DNA of 64,000 bases from positions 1-64,000 of the forward strand of contig JBEVWG010000012.1 of NCBI GenBank assembly GCA_040506705.1, in the 5' to 3' direction. Below are positions 25,635 to 34,653 of this stretch, piece by piece. Numbering within the stretch: position 1 is the stretch's first letter; every line of letters starts with the position of its first letter. Source of the stretch: Thiodiazotropha sp040506705 (GTDB lineage: Bacteria > Pseudomonadota > Gammaproteobacteria > Chromatiales > Chromatiaceae). The position numbers and the translations under genes are program-made. Below the pieces are notes generated by a model. It had not been told where the DNA came from, did not search any database, and worked only from the letters and a program-made list of their open reading frames with translations.

Positions 25635-26378
25635 TCAACGTAATGTTGTGACCCTCTCCAACTCCTCTGGATTGAGAACCCTTAGCATATGTTTTCTCAA
25701 GCCTATCAATCCGAAATTCTGAAACTTGGTCAATACACGACTCACAGTTTCTCTCGCTAATCCAAGATAACTGGCAATGTCACTTCGCGACATGCTCAAT
25801 GGAAGCTGATATTGAGGCATACCCCGTAGCCCGGAGCGCTTAGACAGGCTCAGTATAAAAGCAGCTATGCGCTGTTCTGCATTCTGTTGAATCAATGAAG
25901 TTGTCACCAGGTGATTCACAACAATCTCCTGACCCAGCATGCGAATCAGTGCAGCCTGAAGCTTCTCTGTATCTTGACCGCAATGGAGTAGACGATTCAC
26001 CTCCAATTTACAGACACTACTCTCTTCCAGTGCCCTCACAGTATATGAGTAGACATGATTGGCAATCCCTTCTGTACCAATCAAGTCTCCAGGCAGGAAA
26101 AAGCCAACCACTCTCTCCTTGCCGGAGAGATCCACACTTACCGCTTTGAATGATCCGGATTTGATTGCAAATAGTGCGAAAAAGGGTTGGCCAGGTCGAA
26201 ACAGTAGTGCACCGCGCTGAATAGGCTGACGACGCATGAGGATTGCTTCGGTTTCACAAAGGTCATGCTTCCCATAACCTAGCACATCACAGAGTGGATC
26301 GAGGCCACAATCACGACAGGCAACCTCTAGAGCTGTTTTGTCATCCGCTCCAGTAGGTTCGCAGCATGACTGAACCAT
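25635..26378 (-). CDS. fnr: FNR/ANR-type oxygen-sensing transcription regulator
   Basis: 247 residues. Cysteines C21, C24, C30 (ACRDCGLDPLC) and C123 (SSVCKLE) match the four [4Fe-4S] ligands of E. coli FNR (20, 23, 29, 122) almost exactly. A cyclic-nucleotide-binding-like barrel (about 55-150) is followed by a long dimer helix and a C-terminal helix-turn-helix SRSDIASYLGLARETVSRVL with the E-x-x-SR recognition motif for TTGAT halves. It should dimerise and bind DNA without oxygen. The start is only 5 bp after the rpoS stop codon, so it is probably made from the rpoS message. It lies beside the ccoNOQP operon that carries a matching site. Confidence 0.92.
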   Translation of the reverse strand: MVQSCCEPTGADDKTALEVACRDCGLDPLCDVLGYGKHDLCETEAILMRRQPIQRGALLFRPGQPFFALFAIKSGSFKAVSVDLSGKERVVGFFLPGDLIGTEGIANHVYSYTVRALEESSVCKLEVNRLLHCGQDTEKLQAALIRMLGQEIVVNHLVTTSLIQQNAEQRIAAFILSLSKRSGLRGMPQYQLPLSMSRSDIASYLGLARETVSRVLTKFQNFGLIGLRKHMLRVLNPEELERVTTLR

Positions 26379-26383
26379 TGCTT

Positions 26384-27388
26384 CTACTTGAATATAGACT
26401 CAACGGAAAAACCATCCCGCTCGAGAATATCCCTTAAGCGGCGCAAAGCATCCATCTGTATCTGCCTGACCCGCTCCCGAGTAACTCCCAACTCGTTGGC
26501 AACCTGTTCCAGGGTGGAATTCTCATAGCCATGAAGACCGAATCGGCGCTCTACCACCTCTCTCTGCTTGTCATTCAATTTGCTCAACCAACGGTCTAAA
26601 TTGGCATTCAGACCATCATTCTGGATATCCACTGTGGGATCCAGATTCTTTTCATCTGCGATGGTGTCGAGTAAAGGCTTGTCGGCATCCTTACCGAATG
26701 GGGTATCCACTGAAGTGACACGCTCATTCAACCCAAGCATGCGTTTTACTTCGTCAATTGGACGATCCAGCAGATCAGCTATCTCCTCTGAACTCGGTTC
26801 ATGATCCAGGGTTTGGGCAAGTTTGCGGGCAGCCCTGAGATAGACGTTAATCTCCTTAACCACATGAATCGGCAGCCGAATAGTTCTGGTCTGATTCATT
26901 ATGGCTCTTTCGATCGTCTGGCGAATCCACCATGTTGCATAGGTGGAGAAACGGAAGCCACGTTCCGGATCGAACTTCTCTACCGCTCTGATCAGGCCTA
27001 GATTTCCCTCTTCAATAAGATCCAGGAGTGCCAGACCACGGTTCATATAACGTCTGGCAATCTTAACCACCAGGCGTAAATTACTCTCGATCATTCGTTG
27101 CCTGGCAGCTTGATCCCCTTTTTGAGCCAGCCTGGCGAAATAGACCTCTTCCTCAGCTGTTAACAGCTTGGAGATACCGATCTCATTGAGATAGAGCCGG
27201 GTTGCATCCATCTGAGCATCACTGGCTTCAGCACCCTTGGATTTAATAGGCGCCGGAACATCAGGTTTGTCAACAGCAGCTGCAGTCTCATCCTGTACTT
27301 CAGGCAAGACGATATCCGCATCAATATCTTCCAGAACAGTATCGCTACCGCTCTCAGGTTCGTCCGATTCTTCAGGACTATTGCTCAT
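26384..27388 (-). CDS. rpoS: RNA polymerase sigma factor RpoS
   Basis: 334 residues. An acidic variable N-terminus (1-60) is followed by sigma region 1.2 (DATRLYLNEIGISKLLTAEEE), region 2 (ESNLRLVVKIARRYMNRGLALLDLIEEGNLGLIRAVEKFDPERGFRFSTYATWWIRQTI), region 3 and region 4 (ANELGVTRERVRQIQMDALRRLRDIL). The short region 1 and the SKLLTAEEEVYFARL block distinguish RpoS from RpoD. It directs the general stress and stationary-phase programme. The gene order nlpD-rpoS is the normal one, and the rpoS promoter commonly lies inside nlpD. Confidence 0.95.
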   Translation of the reverse strand: MSNSPEESDEPESGSDTVLEDIDADIVLPEVQDETAAAVDKPDVPAPIKSKGAEASDAQMDATRLYLNEIGISKLLTAEEEVYFARLAQKGDQAARQRMIESNLRLVVKIARRYMNRGLALLDLIEEGNLGLIRAVEKFDPERGFRFSTYATWWIRQTIERAIMNQTRTIRLPIHVVKEINVYLRAARKLAQTLDHEPSSEEIADLLDRPIDEVKRMLGLNERVTSVDTPFGKDADKPLLDTIADEKNLDPTVDIQNDGLNANLDRWLSKLNDKQREVVERRFGLHGYENSTLEQVANELGVTRERVRQIQMDALRRLRDILERDGFSVESIFK

Positions 27389-27483
27389 CTCTCATCTCCA
27401 TCGGTCAAATCATGCCTTCTGCGCTATTAACTTGCACCGTCGTACCCAGTTTAAACGCTAAGCAAGTCCACCTGTATAGTTAT

Positions 27484-28413
27484 CTATTTTCTTGGTAACA
27501 GCGGCAGAGGATTTATCGGCTTCCCCTGTTTTCGAATCTCGAAGTGCAACACGGGTTGTCCTCCGCTGTTTGGTGAACCCATGTGTGCCACTATATCGCC
27601 TTTGGCGATTTTATCACCCTCTTTTACCAGCAGTTTTCGATTGTACCCATAGGCACTGAGGTAGTTCTGGTCATGTTTGACGATTACAAGGTTCCCATAA
27701 CCGACCAAGCCACCGCCTGCATAGACTACTCTTCCTGACTCAGCCGCTTTAATCGGCTGACCCAGTCGCCCGCTGATCCAGACTCCTTTTCTATTCTGAT
27801 CTGAATTTGAAAAAGTTTGTGTCACTCTCCCCATGGTCGGCCAGGACCAGTCTAACTTGACCCTATTTTTCCGATGTGTGACTACAGTTTTCCTGGCAGG
27901 CGCCGGTTTGCTCTTAGTTTCTGTTTTTTGCGGCCGCTTTGGCGGTGTTTTTTTACCAGGGAGTGCGGGCTTCTTGCTTTTAGTAACTTTTACCACCGGT
28001 TTGGTAGCTGGTTGTTTTGGTCTCTTTGCAGATCGTGTTTCCGGCGGCTTTAAACGCAAGCGCTGTCCAGGATAGATTGCATACTTAGGGGCTCTAATCC
28101 CATTCCATGCCGCCAGCTGCTCATGCTCCAGATAGTAGCGCCAGGAGATGGAGTAAAGTGTATCCCCAGGCTGCACCAGATAGTAAGTCCGGGAAGACCT
28201 ATGCCGCTGAGGCATTGATTGTTTTTTAGTGCTTAAGGCTGCTGACCGGTCTTGCGGATGGGTATTGATGCCCCGACTGTAAACTGGCGCGCTACCACTG
28301 GAAGAGCAGCCAATAAGAAGCATCAGCAAACTGAAGATCAGCGCGTGGAATGGAAAGATCAGATCAATCAATCCGAATCTGCTTTGCATAAGCAACCTAA
28401 AAGTTTGTCGCAA
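27484..28413 (-). CDS. nlpD: NlpD-like lipoprotein, LysM plus degenerate LytM domain
   Basis: 309 residues. Lipoprotein signal ending LLIGCSSS (lipidated Cys36), a LysM domain at about 76-120 (YLVQPGDTLYSISWRYY, YAIYPGQRLRL), a basic Lys/Pro/Thr linker, and a C-terminal M23/LytM domain (about 185-309). The LytM metal and catalytic residues are partly missing: the usual His after the HxxY strand is replaced (AYGYNR), while VLHFEIR remains. That is the pattern of NlpD, an activator of the amidase AmiC rather than a hydrolase itself. It is directly upstream of rpoS, as in other Gammaproteobacteria. Confidence 0.9.
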   Translation of the reverse strand: MRQTFRLLMQSRFGLIDLIFPFHALIFSLLMLLIGCSSSGSAPVYSRGINTHPQDRSAALSTKKQSMPQRHRSSRTYYLVQPGDTLYSISWRYYLEHEQLAAWNGIRAPKYAIYPGQRLRLKPPETRSAKRPKQPATKPVVKVTKSKKPALPGKKTPPKRPQKTETKSKPAPARKTVVTHRKNRVKLDWSWPTMGRVTQTFSNSDQNRKGVWISGRLGQPIKAAESGRVVYAGGGLVGYGNLVIVKHDQNYLSAYGYNRKLLVKEGDKIAKGDIVAHMGSPNSGGQPVLHFEIRKQGKPINPLPLLPRK

Positions 28414-28458
28414 GACAGACTATCAGCCTCAATACCCTACCCATTCAGGATGACTCTG

Positions 28459-29034
28459 TCATTTCAAAAAAATGAACAATAAAACAAACGCCACTACCAT
28501 AATCCAGCCCAGTCGATCTACATAGCGATGCAGCGCCCTCTCCATCCGCGCACCTCCCCAGGCCATCAGTGCAGCTACCAGGAAAAAGCGCGCGCCTCTA
28601 CCAATACTGGATGCGATGAGAAAGGGCACCAGCGCCATAGCAACAACCCCGGCTGTAATGGTAAATATCTTGTAGGGGATAGGTGAAAACCCAGCGAGTA
28701 AAACTGCCCAGATTCCCCAACGCCCAAACCAATCTTTTGCGGCGAGATAACCTTCCCAATAACCCCAATCCTGGAGTAGTGGTTCAACGAAATCGAAAGC
28801 AAAAACGCCGATAAAGTAACCAAACACACCGCCAATAACAGATGCCAGGGTAGTCAACCCTGCAAAAAACCAGGCTCTGGATGGCTCAGCCATACTCATT
28901 GGCGCCAGCATCACATCCGGTGGTATCGGAAAAAAAGAGGATTCGGCAAAGCTTAATCCAGCAAGATAGCGAGGTGCATTGGGATGCCTGGACCACACCA
29001 TTGCCCGGGCATAGAGAGCTGAGAAGAGTCGCAC
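28459..29034 (-). CDS. yqaA: YqaA/DedA-family membrane protein
   Basis: 191 residues, a SNARE-associated/DedA-type membrane protein of the YqaA branch: AESSFFPIPPDVMLAPM near the start and GYFIGVFAFDFVEP, GFSPIPYKIFTITAGVVAM, SSIGRGARFFLVAALM later. DedA proteins are implicated in lipid carrier flipping; YqaA itself has no proven role. It overlaps pcm (stop/start at 29034) and precedes nlpD, matching a conserved gammaproteobacterial order. Confidence 0.87.
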   Translation of the reverse strand: MRLFSALYARAMVWSRHPNAPRYLAGLSFAESSFFPIPPDVMLAPMSMAEPSRAWFFAGLTTLASVIGGVFGYFIGVFAFDFVEPLLQDWGYWEGYLAAKDWFGRWGIWAVLLAGFSPIPYKIFTITAGVVAMALVPFLIASSIGRGARFFLVAALMAWGGARMERALHRYVDRLGWIMVVAFVLLFIFLK

Positions 29035-29699
29035 TAGATCATTCCTCCGACCAGAGGTACAAAATTTGCCGATTCTAACTCTTGCTTCTGAAAACCATCC
29101 TTTGTACGGATTATCCGAATCATTACTTGTCCCTGGTTGCTTTTAACTGGAATGACCAAACGCCCCCCAACAGCCAGCTGTTCAAGCAGACTCTGAGGCA
29201 ATACTTCAGCTGCGGCCGTTACGATTATTCCATCATATGGAGAGTATTCCGGAAGACCAATCCCGCCATCGCTGTGTTTGAGACGGATATTTCTTATACC
29301 AAGTTCCCGAAATCTGATGCGGGCCTGCTCAAGTAAGGCTGATATTCTCTCAACACTATGAACACGCCGAACCAGTTGTGCCAGGATTGCACATTGATAA
29401 CCGGACCCTGTACCAACTTCCAGCACCGTTTCGAGTGGCCCACCCTGTAATAAGGCTTCTGTCATCCGGGCAACGGTATAGGGTTGCGAAATAGTCTGAC
29501 CATGGCCGATGGGGAGCGCCGTCTCTTCATATGCCCGACTGGCCAGCGCTTCATCCACGAAAAGATGTCGCGGCATATTGCGCACTGCCTCCAATACAGC
29601 CGTATTACTAATCCCCTTGCTGCGCAATCTTTGCACAAGTCGCTCCCGAGTCCGTTGGGAAGTCATGCCGATTCCCTGGTGCTCTCGACGAATATTCAT
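29034..29699 (-). CDS. pcm: Protein-L-isoaspartate O-methyltransferase
   Basis: 221 residues from the ATG at 29699. This start forms an ATGA overlap with the surE stop codon, typical of coupled genes; an ATG at 29666 (MTSQRTRERLVQRLR) is an alternative. SAM-binding motif VLEVGTGSGYQCAILA, active region ALPIGHGQTISQPYTVARM, and IIVTAAAEVLPQSLLEQL. It methylates isoaspartyl residues in aged proteins so they can be repaired. The surE-pcm pair is a conserved stationary-phase survival unit next to rpoS. Confidence 0.93.
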   Translation of the reverse strand: MNIRREHQGIGMTSQRTRERLVQRLRSKGISNTAVLEAVRNMPRHLFVDEALASRAYEETALPIGHGQTISQPYTVARMTEALLQGGPLETVLEVGTGSGYQCAILAQLVRRVHSVERISALLEQARIRFRELGIRNIRLKHSDGGIGLPEYSPYDGIIVTAAAEVLPQSLLEQLAVGGRLVIPVKSNQGQVMIRIIRTKDGFQKQELESANFVPLVGGMI

Positions 29700-30439
29700 T
29701 GGTTGAGCCACTCATCAACCTTTTCCAGCACACTATGCCGGGTGAGATCCACCTGTAATGGTGTCACTGAAACATAATCCTGACGCACTGCATGAAAGTC
29801 GGTTCCAGGCCCTGCATCCTGCTCTGCACCTGCTGGCCCGACCCAATAGATTGTTCGACCCCTGGGATCCTGACTCTTTATCACCGGCTCTGCTTTGTGC
29901 CGATGTCCAAGCCTGGTAGAGACGATACCCCGAATCTCTGAGTGGGGAATATCGGGTACATTGACATTCAAAATCACATTCTCATTCAGTGGCTCACTAA
30001 GCAGTTTTCTGACCAGGGTTTCAGCTACCCGTGCGCCGGTTTCAAAATAGCTGGGATTGTGTGAATTCATTGAAATGGCTATCGCCGGCAATCCCAGGAA
30101 TCGTCCTTCAGTCGCCGCAGCAACAGTACCTGAGTAGAGCACATCATCCCCCATGTTGGGCCCTGCATTTATGCCCGATACAACCAGATCCGGCTCCTGC
30201 TCAAGCAAGCCGGTAATGGCCAAATGGACGCAATCGGTAGGTGTCCCGTCGACACGGATAAAACCATTCCCCATGGTCTGCACTCGAAGTGGATTGACCA
30301 AGGTCAGAGAGTTGCTTGCGCCGCTGCGGTCCTGGTCAGGCGCAACCACCACAATCTCCCCAACTGTGGATAGCTGTTTGGCCAGCATCACCAACCCAGG
30401 TGCCTGGTAGCCATCGTCGTTACTCAGAAGGATATTCAT
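29696..30439 (-). CDS. surE: 5'/3'-nucleotidase SurE
   Basis: 247 residues from the ATG at 30439 (MNILLSNDDGYQAPG), the universally conserved SurE N-terminus with the metal-binding DD pair. A TTG 20 codons earlier is in frame but gives a non-conserved extension, although there is no strong ribosome site before the ATG. Other blocks: VVAPDQDRSGASNSLT, DGTPTDCVHLAI, VVSGINAGPNMGDDVLYSGTVAAATEGRF. It removes phosphate from nucleoside monophosphates. It is the first gene of surE-pcm-yqaA-nlpD-rpoS-fnr. Confidence 0.94.
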   Translation of the reverse strand: MNILLSNDDGYQAPGLVMLAKQLSTVGEIVVVAPDQDRSGASNSLTLVNPLRVQTMGNGFIRVDGTPTDCVHLAITGLLEQEPDLVVSGINAGPNMGDDVLYSGTVAAATEGRFLGLPAIAISMNSHNPSYFETGARVAETLVRKLLSEPLNENVILNVNVPDIPHSEIRGIVSTRLGHRHKAEPVIKSQDPRGRTIYWVGPAGAEQDAGPGTDFHAVRQDYVSVTPLQVDLTRHSVLEKVDEWLNQ

Positions 30440-30608
30440 AGGGGGCACAATATACTGGAAATAGCCGTCAGGCTCACCCTCCAAATCGACCTCTCTCAAA
30501 CACGAGGATTGAGATTCCTCTCAACTGCTCCTAACATGCTCCTGTGTAGTGTCGTATCCAGATCAGTGAGACCAGCAATCACTATGCGAGACTACACTTG
30601 AGGAAAAA

Positions 30609-31173
30609 TTGAGCAACGGCAAAATGAGCAAGCAGAGTGACAAACCGGATGACAAAGCCCTCTTTGTTGAAGAGTTAGGTGATGCCACACCACTGAAAGA
30701 ATCCCGTATAGCCCCCTATCGGCGTCGATTGCCACCCAGGCCGTTGAATCTGCCAGTGGGTGATGAGGACGAATTACTCCAGGATCAATACTCAGACCAG
30801 GAGATTGAGACTGGCGATGAACTCTATTTCTCCAGACCAGGGGTACAAAACCGTCTCATGCATGATCTGCGTAGGGGCTATCTGGAGATTGGTGCCGAAC
30901 TGGATCTGCATGGTCTGACCGTGCGCTATGCCAGAGCCGATCTGAACGATTTCCTGAAAAAATGTCAGCAGATGCGTCCGCTGTGTGAGAATCATTCATG
31001 GAAAGGGTTATGGATCGGAAGGACGTCAGCCTGTACTTAAGCACAAACTCAATGTCTGGCTGCGCCAAAGAGAAGATGTGCTCGCATTCACCTCAGCCAC
31101 ACGACGGGATGGCGGGACAGGCGCAGCCTATGTTCTACTTCGAAATCCGGATAAAAGTTCACATAATTACTAG
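30609..31173 (+). pseudogene. Smr-domain protein (SmrA-like), frameshifted
   Basis: Two overlapping frames make up one Smr-family protein. The first (30609-31040) gives the N-terminal region and the start of the Smr domain (AELDLHGLTV, ARADLNDFLKKC). The rest of the domain (CVRIIHGKGYGSEGRQPVLK, GGTGAAYVLLR) lies in the +1 frame and ends at 31173. The break falls around 30970-30984, just before the IIHGKG motif. A one-base insertion or two-base deletion would explain it. Either the gene is recently inactivated or the assembly carries an error; the C-terminal part shows no other decay. Smr domains nick DNA or act in ribosome rescue. The start is TTG at 30609 (GAGGA upstream) or ATG at 30624. 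Confidence 0.75.
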
Positions 31174-31505
31174 TGTGGTGTAACGTACAAACTGTTCCAA
31201 TCAGCGAGACGCTAAGCCGTTAGCTGCTAGGCGCGGGGTGCCGGGAATGGCGCGCCCTTTCCAAGCCAGGCCACGATCTCATGATGCAAAAAAGTTGCCT
31301 GTCAGCATGGCTGATTATGATCCGGGCATTGAAATTCCACTTAACCTGAGTAAAATACTTGGTTATTACTCCCTGAATCCTGGGATTCAGCTAATTAAGC
31401 AGTACAAGTTTCATCATTACCAGATAGCGCCTCCCTAAGACTCGCAACTTGACTGCCCCCAACCTGAAAAGGCTGGGTACTATAGATATATAGGAGAAAC
31501 TGACA
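31174..31505. other. Intergenic region with a diverged dispersed repeat
   Basis: 332 bp. A 25-base stretch at 31240-31264 (GCC-GGAATGG core) is 21/25 identical to one at 50721-50745. A 66-codon open frame here overlaps that repeat and is probably spurious. AGGAGA at 31491-31496 is the ribosome site of the next gene. Confidence 0.35.
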
Positions 31506-32060
31506 TTGGCAATAAGAATCAAGAGTCAGTGGCACGACGAGGATAGCGTTCGTTCCCCCGACGAAATTGGTGGCGCCATCGCATTCATTGCATGGCGTAT
31601 CGCATTAGATAAAGCGATAACACTTCATGGCAAAAACTTTGTATATCACAATGATCAAGAGCGGATTGCTGTGATTGCTGAATATCTGACTTATGAAGTC
31701 CAGATTGCTGATCGATTGATCCACCGAATGGATGATGATAACCGGGTCGCCATAATTACCGCACTGGTAATGAAACTGGCCGATCACTATCGTGATAATG
31801 CAGCAGACCTGCTTGGCAACGATGACCACGCCAACCATTTTATCTCCCTGTTCAACGAACGCTCTACAGAATATGCAGAGTTCAACTTCAGCGAGGAGGG
31901 GCCCAGTTATCCATTTTTTCGCCATCTTGGTTTCCAGATCCAACAAGTGATGGGCGACGACGAACATGACAATCGCTGGGTGATCGATCAGGTGATGGAT
32001 GTGGATGGGCCCGAAGTCTACAAACAGCTCTCCCGTGCGATCAGAAATCTCTTTGATTAG
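31506..32060 (+). CDS. Conserved protein of unknown function upstream of a MoxR ATPase
   Basis: 184 residues, TTG start with AGGAGA 9 bases upstream. Soluble, acidic, mostly helical, with no signal peptide. It has the runs DKAITLHGKNFVYHND and DRLIHRMDDDNRVAIITALV. No family is recognised. It is followed 9 bp later by the MoxR gene and then the VWA protein gene, so it is probably the first member of a three-gene unit and may be a client or adaptor of the ATPase. Confidence 0.7.
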   Translation: MAIRIKSQWHDEDSVRSPDEIGGAIAFIAWRIALDKAITLHGKNFVYHNDQERIAVIAEYLTYEVQIADRLIHRMDDDNRVAIITALVMKLADHYRDNAADLLGNDDHANHFISLFNERSTEYAEFNFSEEGPSYPFFRHLGFQIQQVMGDDEHDNRWVIDQVMDVDGPEVYKQLSRAIRNLFD

Positions 32061-32069
32061 GAATACATC

Positions 32070-33113
32070 ATGCGCCCAGCCCAACTGCTTACCATTCTTG
32101 AGCAAGAGTTCATCAGCACTCGCGCAGGTCACCACACCCCGGTCATGCTCTGGGGCCCCCCTGGAGTCGGCAAGTCCGACATGGTACGTGAAGTAGCCGA
32201 GAGTCATCAGGCACCGGTAATCGACATCCGCCTATCACAAATGGAGCCAAGTGACTTAAGAGGCATCCCTTTTCGTAGTAATGACAGGGTTGAATGGGCG
32301 ATCCCCTCGATATTGCCTGCCGAAACTCGTCATGGGACCCAAGGTATCCTGTTCCTGGACGAAATCACATCTGCCCCCCCAACCGTCTCTGCTGCGGCTT
32401 ATCAGCTGATTCTCGACCGTCGATTGGGTGAATATCAGGTACCTGACGGCTGGGCTATCTTCGCAGCCGGCAATCGGCAAGGTGACCGGGGTGTCACCTA
32501 CAGCATGCCGGCGCCACTGGCCAACCGATTTTCCCATTTTGAGGTAGAGACAAATCTCGATGACTGGGTTGCCTGGGCCTATCGCAACCATATTGATGAA
32601 CGGATTATTGCGTTTCTCCGCTTTCGGCCAGAACTGCTATTCGACTTCGACCCTGCTCACAATCCGGTCGCATTCCCTTCACCCCGATCCTGGGAGTTTG
32701 CCCACCGGGCACTGCAGAAGTTCACCACTCACCCGCAACTGCTCCAAGGGGCGCTGCAAGCCTGTGTTGGACCAGCAGCGGGTATCGAACTGCATGCGTT
32801 CGTCAACAGCCTGGATAAGATGCCCGATCTGGATGCAATACTGCGTGGCGAGGAGGTGCCGACACCCGCTGAAATCGATTTGCAATATGCAGTCGCTTCC
32901 GCACTGGTTGGACGAGCTATCCGAGCCCATGAAGCAGGCAATGGCCAAGAGGTACATGGACGGATTCTTGAGTATGCCGGTCGTTTTCCTCAACGTGAGA
33001 TGGGGGTGATGTTGGTATCTGACATGCACCGGGCTGTCGGTGAGGCACTCTTTAATGTTCCCCAGTTTAATGATTGGGCCCAGGCAGTCTCAGATGTCAT
33101 GTTGTATGAATAA
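32070..33113 (+). CDS. MoxR-family AAA+ ATPase
   Basis: 347 residues. Walker A GPPGVGKSD (residues 29-37), Walker B ILFLDEI with following TSAPPTVSAAAYQLILDRRLGEY, sensor AAGNRQGDRG, and the arginine-finger region PAPLANRFSHFEVE. These features place it in the MoxR/RavA clade. MoxR ATPases act with VWA proteins to mature or remodel enzyme complexes, and the VWA partner is 63 bp downstream. The target is unknown; nearby respiratory and sulfur enzymes are not in the same unit. Length is normal. Confidence 0.9.
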   Translation: MRPAQLLTILEQEFISTRAGHHTPVMLWGPPGVGKSDMVREVAESHQAPVIDIRLSQMEPSDLRGIPFRSNDRVEWAIPSILPAETRHGTQGILFLDEITSAPPTVSAAAYQLILDRRLGEYQVPDGWAIFAAGNRQGDRGVTYSMPAPLANRFSHFEVETNLDDWVAWAYRNHIDERIIAFLRFRPELLFDFDPAHNPVAFPSPRSWEFAHRALQKFTTHPQLLQGALQACVGPAAGIELHAFVNSLDKMPDLDAILRGEEVPTPAEIDLQYAVASALVGRAIRAHEAGNGQEVHGRILEYAGRFPQREMGVMLVSDMHRAVGEALFNVPQFNDWAQAVSDVMLYE

Positions 33114-33175
33114 GATTTCAACACAGAGATGAACAGCTTCCTCAGAACTCCCCAGCTTCAGGGATCGCTAAACTG

Positions 33176-34408
33176 ATGGATCAAGAAGAGATAGAGACCA
33201 AACTGGCTGCAGCTCGCACCAAACTGATTCTCGACAAGCCCTTTCTGGGAGCATTGGTGATGCGACTGCCGATGCAGCAGGCCAATCCTGACTGGTGTCC
33301 AACTACTGCTACTGATGCAAAGACCTTCTACTACAATCCACAGTACATCGACCAATTGAGTCTGGACGAAACCCAATTCATGCTTGCTCACGAGGCGCTT
33401 CACTGTGCCCTCTCCCACTTCGCCAGACGTCAGCATCGCACCAAACTACACTGGGATATGGCCTGCGACTACGCAATCAACCCGCTACTAACTGGTGATG
33501 GCCTGAAACCCCCGCCTGGCTCATTGATGATGCCTCAATTCACTGGCATGACTGCTGAGGAGATATATCCCTGCCTGGATGAAAAGAACGATGATGAACC
33601 CCTGGACAATCATATCTACGATCAGGACAACACCAAGGGATCTGGCAGTGGCACCACAGAAAAGGATATGGCCAAAAACAACCAGCAGAGTGATACAGAC
33701 CAGGAGGGAGACGAGCACAACAATCCGGAAAGCGGATCAGGCAATAGCTCTTCACAGCCACCACCACTGACACCGGATGAAGCAGAAACCCTGAGTATCC
33801 AGTGGCAGCAACGTATGGCAGGTGCAGCCCAGCAGGCGATGCAAGTCGGCAAGCTGGATGGCGCCATGGCCCGAATGGTAGACCACCTGCTGCAACCCCA
33901 ACTGCCCTGGAGATTACTACTGGCCCGCTATATGACCGCATTGGCCAGGGATGACTTCAGCTATATGAGACCTTCACGCCGGGAGGGTGAGTTTATCCTG
34001 CCGAGTCTGCGCAGTAATCAGCTTGAACTGGTGGTCGCTCTTGATACCAGTGGATCGATAGATGACGAAGAGATGGGAGAGTTTCTTGCTGAGATCAACG
34101 CCTTGAAAGGACAGATGCGCGCCAGAGTTACATTGCTCGCATGCGATTCGACGATTGCAGAGGAAGCCCCATGGATCTATGAATCCTGGGATGAATTCCA
34201 ACTTCCAGAGAAGATAACAGGTGGTGGCGGAACCAGTTTCAAGCCCGTATTCGAGTGGGTGGAAAAGCAGACATTGAGCCCAGATCTACTGGTCTACTTC
34301 ACCGATGCAGAGGGCGCCTTTCCGGCACTTGAACCAAACTATCCGGTAATCTGGCTGGTAAAAGGTAAAGAGAAGACACCTTGGGGAGAGCGAATCCAGC
34401 TGAACTAA
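33176..34408 (+). CDS. Metallopeptidase-like and VWA-domain protein (DUF2201 type)
   Basis: 410 residues, cytoplasmic. N-terminal half: a metallopeptidase-like domain with LAHEALHCALSH (H72, E73, H76). Middle (about 120-205): an acidic, Ser/Asn/Gln-rich low-complexity linker. C-terminal half: a VWA domain with a complete MIDAS (VALDTSGSID, D290, S292, S294) and GGGGTSFKPVFEW. This pairing is known in the DUF2201/VWA-like family next to MoxR ATPases. The ATPase and VWA protein probably work as a RavA/ViaA-like chaperone pair. Whether the HExxH site is an active protease is not known. Confidence 0.85.
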   Translation: MDQEEIETKLAAARTKLILDKPFLGALVMRLPMQQANPDWCPTTATDAKTFYYNPQYIDQLSLDETQFMLAHEALHCALSHFARRQHRTKLHWDMACDYAINPLLTGDGLKPPPGSLMMPQFTGMTAEEIYPCLDEKNDDEPLDNHIYDQDNTKGSGSGTTEKDMAKNNQQSDTDQEGDEHNNPESGSGNSSSQPPPLTPDEAETLSIQWQQRMAGAAQQAMQVGKLDGAMARMVDHLLQPQLPWRLLLARYMTALARDDFSYMRPSRREGEFILPSLRSNQLELVVALDTSGSIDDEEMGEFLAEINALKGQMRARVTLLACDSTIAEEAPWIYESWDEFQLPEKITGGGGTSFKPVFEWVEKQTLSPDLLVYFTDAEGAFPALEPNYPVIWLVKGKEKTPWGERIQLN

Positions 34409-34425
34409 AGATGTGGGTAGTGCAG

Positions 34426-34512
34426 TTGGTGGGGCTTCGCCCCACCCTTTATATCGACAGGTAGGGTGGGGCCATGCCCCACCAAATCGCGCTGGAAATT
34501 CATAAAAACCAC
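34426..34512. repeat. Paired palindromic intergenic repeat (BIME-like)
   Basis: Two GGTGGGGC/GCCCCACC palindromes, the second in inverted orientation with the flank that elsewhere follows the unit (ACAGGTAGGG on one side, AAATCGCGCTGGAAATTCAT on the other). It lies between the convergent VWA and DUF3365 genes. Same family as 39066-39158 and 45821-46087. Confidence 0.85.
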
Positions 34513-34602
34513 CTGCAACCTTCCGCAGATCCTTAACTATCACCGTAGCTGACTTTGCAGGGCAATCAGGTAGGTTTAAAAATTGTCAGCCACAAATAGC
34601 TG

Positions 34603-34644
34603 GTAAAAAAACCTGTAGTCAGGGCGCAGATAGTGTGCGCCCTG
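34603..34644 (-). terminator. Probable terminator of the one-haem DUF3365 gene
   Basis: A nine-pair stem CAGGGCGCA/TGCGCCCTG lies 10 bp after the stop codon at 34654. In minus sense it is followed after eight bases by a run of seven T, so termination is plausible though the gap is longer than usual. Confidence 0.5.
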
Positions 34645-34653
34645 AAAGTCTGA

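Noticed and set aside
30440..30499. Upstream TTG start for surE
   Set aside because: It would add a non-conserved extension before the strongly conserved MNILLSNDDGY start, so the internal ATG was preferred.
31238..31438. 66-codon plus-strand open frame
   Set aside because: It overlaps a diverged dispersed repeat and has no good ribosome site or family resemblance.
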